Assembly (NCBI GenBank): GCA_937967665.1
Contig: CALBSZ010000450.1
Span: 1-9,179, forward strand
Reading direction: 5' to 3'
DNA from: an uncultured Planctomycetaceae bacterium
GTDB lineage: Bacteria; Planctomycetota; Planctomycetia; Pirellulales; Pirellulaceae
DNA length: 9,179 nt
Of this stretch, positions 6,152 through 9,179 are shown piece after piece (within the stretch, counting starts at the first letter, position 1; every line of letters begins with the position of its first letter). The notes beneath the pieces are model-generated. The model worked only from the letters and a program-made list of their open reading frames with translations. It had not been told where the DNA came from and did not search any database. Made by a program: the position numbers and the translations under genes.

Positions 6152-8446
6152 ATGGCAACGGCAGCACCTCCGCATGACTTACCGGCCAGTATCCAGTCCA
6201 AGTTGGGAGGACTGCGCTGGGGAATCCGGGCCTACATCTGGCTGGAAGGGTGCTCGCTGGGCGTGATCTGGCTGGCCCTGACCTTCTGGCTGGGCTTGGG
6301 GCTCGATTACTTCCTGGTCGTGATGGGCGCCGACGAATTGCCGCAAGGGGTCCGCGCGGTGATGCTGTGCGGCGTGGCCGCTGGACTCGTTTACATCGGC
6401 TATCGCTGGATCCTGCGGCGCACCTTCGTGCCGCTGGCGGATCGCAGCATGGCCATCCTGTTGGAGCGCCGCTTCGACGTGCTCCGGGACAGCCTGGTGA
6501 CGTCTGTGGAGATGAAGGACGCGTCGCAGGCCGAGCCCTTCAGCGAGGACATGTTGAAGTTTACCAGCGAAGAGGCCGTGGACCGTGTCCGGCAAGTCCA
6601 CCTGCGGAAAGTTTTTCGCTTTGGTCCGCTGATGGGCAAGCTGGCATTGGCCTTGGTCTCCGCGGCCAGCTTTTTCTTTTTCGCGCAAACGCCTGCCGTC
6701 ACGTTGTGGGCCAAGCGGCTTTATCTGCTCGACCCGCAGACCTGGCCGCGCACCACCCGCATTGAAGTCGTCGGCGTCGAACTGCAACGGATCGTACCGG
6801 GCGCCGAGGAGCGACTCACCACGGTGCTGATGCCGTTTACCAACCAGCGATTGAAAGTCGCGCGGGGCACAAATTTGAAATTGAAAGTGACCGCCGATCC
6901 CACCAAGCAGATTCCCGAGAGCTGCACGATTTACTATCACACCTCGGACGGATACGGCCGGGCCAGCATGTCGAAGGTGGGTAAGGTCTACACGTTCGAC
7001 GGACTGCCTTTCAAGGGAGTCTTCGACGATATCCGGTTCGATGTCGTCGGCCGGGATCATCGCCTCCGCGATTATATCGTCGATGTCGTCGACAGCCCCG
7101 AATTGACCAGCCTGGAGGTCCACTGTTTGTATCCCGAATACATGCGCGACGAGGAAAACTTGCAGTGGACGGAGGAGACGATTCCCTATCGTCCCGAACT
7201 CCCGATCCCGCGCGGCACACGGGTGACGCTGAAAGGGCAAACGAATAAGTCTCTGGTCGCCGTGGAAATATTTGATCCGGACGAACCGGGTGCGTCCTTC
7301 GAGCCGGCGGCAATCGATAGCAATGCCTTTTCCCATGCCATCGAATCGCTGAATCGCAGCACGCAACTGCAGATTACCATCACCGATGCTGACGGCGTGG
7401 TCTCGGAACGACCGCATTACATTTCGCTCGTGGCGGTGGACGATGCTCCGCCGACCGTCGCCGCCCGCCTGCGTGGAATCGGGTCGGCCGTCACGCCCGA
7501 TGTGATCTTGCCCACCACGGGAATGATCAAAGACGACTACGGTCTGGACAGAGCGTGGTTTGAAATTCAAGTTGGCGACAAGGAACCGCAACAGCGCGAG
7601 TTCACTGTCCCGGCCAGCGGCGAGCTCAACGCGGCGCTGGACTTCCGCTTGGAACGCACCCAGGGCACGCTGCAACTCGCTCCCCAGGACAAACTGTATG
7701 TCACGGTGACCGCGCAAGATCACTGTAATCTGTACGAACAGCCGAACATCGGCGTGGGGGACCGCTACGAATTGGACGTCGTAACCCCCGATGAACTCAA
7801 GGTCCTGCTGGAAGGACGCGAGATCGGTTTGCGCCGCCGCTTTGAGCAGATTGTCGAAGAAGTGACGCTGATGCGGGATTCGCTGAATCACGTCCGGCCG
7901 CAATCCGCCGCCGACGCCGAGGGCCGTGAACCCGGGGACGGCACCGAACCGGGGGACGCCCAGGAAGAATCCGATCGACAGCAGTCGCTGCGGCTGCTGC
8001 GCGTGCAGCGCGCCATCCAGCAAAGCAGCAAGTCAACTCAGGAAATTCTTGGGGTCGCCGCGGCGATCCTGGATATCCGCGATGAACTGATCAACAATCG
8101 GGTGGCCGAGTCGGAATCGCGAAAAGAACGGCTGGCGGCCGTGGCGGAAAAGCTGAATCCCGTGGCGGAACAGATGTTTCCGGAACTCGACGTCCGCCTG
8201 GATCGTCTAGAAAAAGGGCTGCAAGACCCGGAAATACTGGATTCCGCGGCCCTGGCTGCTCTCGAACAAAACAACCTGATTCTGGTAGAATTGCAGGATG
8301 TCTTGAAGGACATGCTCGATATCGAGACATATAACGAGCTGCTTGATATCATGAGGTCGTTGATCGGAGACCAGGACGGTTTGATGAAAGATACCGAGAA
8401 AGAACGGAAGAAGGGGTTTTTTGGCGATTTTCTTCCGAATCTATAA
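6152..8446 (+). CDS. DUF4175-like membrane protein with periplasmic coiled-coil tail
   Basis: This 764-residue protein has three hydrophobic segments: about 29-58, 68-87 and 158-178. The N-terminus is basic, the first loop is acidic (GADELPQG), and RWILRR follows the second segment. The positive-inside rule therefore puts residues 88-157 in the cytoplasm and 179-764 in the periplasm. Residues about 200-545 look beta-rich and Ig-like (LEVHCLYPEY, PRGTRVTLKGQT, then VDDAPPTVAARL and IKDDYGLDRAWFEIQ). From about 548 the protein becomes helical and charged. A disordered linker (about 581-608, with EPGD twice) separates two coiled-coil parts; the second includes IRDELINNRVAE and EQMFPELDVRLDRLE, patterns I recognise from planctomycete homologues of this operon. 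The C-terminus ends in a hydrophobic GFFGDFLPNL. The overall layout resembles DUF4175 proteins of other bacteria, but homology to DUF4175 is not proven here. It follows the vWA pair on the same strand and may be their periplasmic scaffold or client. No catalytic motif is seen. Confidence 0.85.
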   Translation: MATAAPPHDLPASIQSKLGGLRWGIRAYIWLEGCSLGVIWLALTFWLGLGLDYFLVVMGADELPQGVRAVMLCGVAAGLVYIGYRWILRRTFVPLADRSMAILLERRFDVLRDSLVTSVEMKDASQAEPFSEDMLKFTSEEAVDRVRQVHLRKVFRFGPLMGKLALALVSAASFFFFAQTPAVTLWAKRLYLLDPQTWPRTTRIEVVGVELQRIVPGAEERLTTVLMPFTNQRLKVARGTNLKLKVTADPTKQIPESCTIYYHTSDGYGRASMSKVGKVYTFDGLPFKGVFDDIRFDVVGRDHRLRDYIVDVVDSPELTSLEVHCLYPEYMRDEENLQWTEETIPYRPELPIPRGTRVTLKGQTNKSLVAVEIFDPDEPGASFEPAAIDSNAFSHAIESLNRSTQLQITITDADGVVSERPHYISLVAVDDAPPTVAARLRGIGSAVTPDVILPTTGMIKDDYGLDRAWFEIQVGDKEPQQREFTVPASGELNAALDFRLERTQGTLQLAPQDKLYVTVTAQDHCNLYEQPNIGVGDRYELDVVTPDELKVLLEGREIGLRRRFEQIVEEVTLMRDSLNHVRPQSAADAEGREPGDGTEPGDAQEESDRQQSLRLLRVQRAIQQSSKSTQEILGVAAAILDIRDELINNRVAESESRKERLAAVAEKLNPVAEQMFPELDVRLDRLEKGLQDPEILDSAALAALEQNNLILVELQDVLKDMLDIETYNELLDIMRSLIGDQDGLMKDTEKERKKGFFGDFLPNL
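8405..8437 (+). promoter_or_regulatory. Perfect 8-base inverted repeat at the end of the DUF4175-like gene
   Basis: CGGAAGAA at 8405-8412 is exactly repeated in inverse as TTCTTCCG at 8430-8437, leaving a 17-base loop with a T6 run; two further G-T pairs can form inside. It lies within the last codons (EKERKKGFFGDFLP) just before the TAA. It could form an RNA hairpin between this gene and the next. It may equally be a by-product of Lys/Arg and Phe codons. Confidence 0.3.
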
Positions 8447-8474
8447 GATAGCGGCCGCGTACAATTCGTCGGAT

Positions 8475-8479
8475 AGGAG
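8475..8479 (+). promoter_or_regulatory. Ribosome binding site AGGAG for the secreted coiled-coil gene
   Basis: AGGAG lies eight bases before the ATG at 8488, in the 41-base gap after the DUF4175-like gene. Good spacing, together with the signal peptide that follows, supports this start. Confidence 0.75.
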
Positions 8480-8487
8480 TTGGAACC

Positions 8488-9179
8488 ATGCTACGACTGT
8501 TCCTCACTGTGACTCTCTGTATCGGTCTCTGGCCCGCTGTCGCCTGGTCGCAGGCGCCCGAGCCCGACAATCAGCCGGATGTTATTGACGAATTGGCGCT
8601 CCGGCAGAGCGCCATCGCGGACAAGTATCAGCAGCTGGAAAACCTGATGCTCCGTATGTCGGATCTCGATGCCGCCGAGAATCCTCGCCGCGCCGCCCTG
8701 CTGCGAAAAGCCTTTCAGCAGTCGAAGGAACGGTTGACGCTGGTCCGGTTGAAGTCCTTGTCGGAGAAGTTCCCGCAGGGAAAAGAGGAGCGTATTACCA
8801 AGGAACTCGTCGACAGCCAGAACGAGGCGCTGCTGGAAATGCAAGCGTTGCTGAAGTTGTTGATGACGGAAGATCGCGAAGGCGTCCGTGACAGCGACGA
8901 AAAACGCTACCGCGAATACATCAAGGAAGTCGAACGCATCCTGCGCATTCACAGCGGCGTTCAAGGCCGTACCGAAGGGGGCGTCGATCCAAACAAAGTT
9001 GCCAAAGAGCAAGCCGAGGTCGCCGAGCGCACCGGCAAGCTCGCCGATGAGATTCGCGAGAACGAAGAAGGCGGTGCGAACGCCGGCGAAAGTGAATCCG
9101 GCGAAAGTGAATCCCGTGAGAGCAAGCCTGGTGAGAGCAAGCCTGGTGAGAGCAAGCCTGGTGAGAGCAAGCCTGGTGA
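8488..9179 (+). CDS. Secreted coiled-coil protein with ESKPG repeat linker (3' partial)
   Basis: The frame starts at an ATG behind AGGAG and stays open to the window end, giving 230 complete codons plus two bases; no in-frame stop is present. The first 23 residues are a signal peptide (MLRLFLTVTLCIGLWPAVAW, then SQA), with likely cleavage after A19 or A23. C11 is not in a lipobox. The mature part is almost wholly helical and charged, with probable helices at about 32-60, 64-96, 100-126, 134-156 and 168-192. These include NPRRAALLRKAFQQSKERL and VAKEQAEVAERTGKLADEI, which resemble planctomycete proteins I recall from this operon context. From residue 200 the chain becomes a low-complexity Gly/Glu/Ser linker that turns into ESKPG repeats, which usually separates domains, so a further domain probably lies beyond the window. 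It should be periplasmic and could pair with the coiled-coil tail of the preceding protein. The function is unknown. Confidence 0.8.
   Translation, partial: MLRLFLTVTLCIGLWPAVAWSQAPEPDNQPDVIDELALRQSAIADKYQQLENLMLRMSDLDAAENPRRAALLRKAFQQSKERLTLVRLKSLSEKFPQGKEERITKELVDSQNEALLEMQALLKLLMTEDREGVRDSDEKRYREYIKEVERILRIHSGVQGRTEGGVDPNKVAKEQAEVAERTGKLADEIRENEEGGANAGESESGESESRESKPGESKPGESKPGESKPG
9085..9179 (+). repeat. 15-base tandem repeat encoding GESES/ESKPG pentapeptides
   Basis: Two exact 15-base units encoding GESES (9085-9099, 9100-9114) are followed by four identical units GAGAGCAAGCCTGGT (9118-9132, 9133-9147, 9148-9162, 9163-9177). The next unit begins at the last two bases of the window. All units keep the same reading frame and the pattern (G/R)ES(E/K)(S/P). 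Early units are purely acidic; later ones alternate acidic and basic residues with Pro-Gly, as in a flexible linker. The array continues past the window, so its true copy number is unknown. Confidence 0.93.

Noticed and set aside
6179..8023. Long minus-strand open frame (614 codons) opposite the DUF4175-like gene
   Set aside because: It shows the same composition artefact; no domain, signal or start context is visible, and the plus-strand gene is well supported.
8421..8465. Promoter-like hexamers before the secreted coiled-coil gene (TTGGCG with TAAGAT; TACAAT at 8460)
   Set aside because: The first pair matches the sigma-70 consensus at only four of six positions per box and lies partly in coding sequence; TACAAT has no -35 box at proper distance. 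The gene can be served by the operon transcript.
8488..8556. Possible lipoprotein signal because of C11
   Set aside because: The residues before the cysteine (V-T-L) do not fit a lipobox, and AVA and SQA give normal signal peptidase I sites further on.

Overview
The window is a stretch of GC-rich bacterial DNA read entirely from the plus strand. It carries five consecutive genes that look like one operon. The layout (DUF58 protein, BatA-type von Willebrand A (vWA) protein, a second large vWA membrane protein, a DUF4175-like membrane protein, then a secreted coiled-coil protein) and the sequence style of each protein point to a planctomycete, most likely of the Pirellula/Rhodopirellula type. 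This assignment rests on family recognition; there is no rRNA or other phylogenetic marker in the window. A MoxR-type AAA+ ATPase gene would be expected just upstream, but it lies outside the window.

Layout. 4-906: cytoplasmic DUF58/vWA protein. 907-1000: a 94-base gap with four tandem CTGC units and a GC-rich hairpin. 1001-3316: BatA-domain vWA protein with a class I glutamine-amidotransferase-like fold. 3313-6051: second vWA/amidotransferase-like membrane protein, overlapping the previous gene by ATGA. 6052-6151: a 100-base gap with a hairpin and a short palindrome. 6152-8446: DUF4175-like protein with three membrane segments, an Ig-like beta-rich region and a coiled-coil tail. 8447-8487: a short gap with a good ribosome binding site. 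8488-9179: N-terminal part of a secreted coiled-coil protein, still open at the window end inside a 15-base tandem repeat encoding ESKPG. No RNA genes, mobile elements or CRISPR arrays were seen.

How the genes may work together. In known MoxR/DUF58/Bat loci, a MoxR ATPase acts with vWA-domain partners as a chaperone-like or envelope-maintenance module. Here three successive vWA proteins keep the metal-binding (MIDAS) residues. Two of them add an amidotransferase-like domain that shows no catalytic cysteine elbow, so they are probably binding scaffolds. The DUF4175-like protein and the secreted protein both offer periplasmic coiled coils that could dock with each other. The biological substrate is unknown. 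The most unusual feature is in the third gene: its vWA domain is split by an inserted pair of hydrophobic segments, between the first MIDAS motif and the MIDAS threonine.
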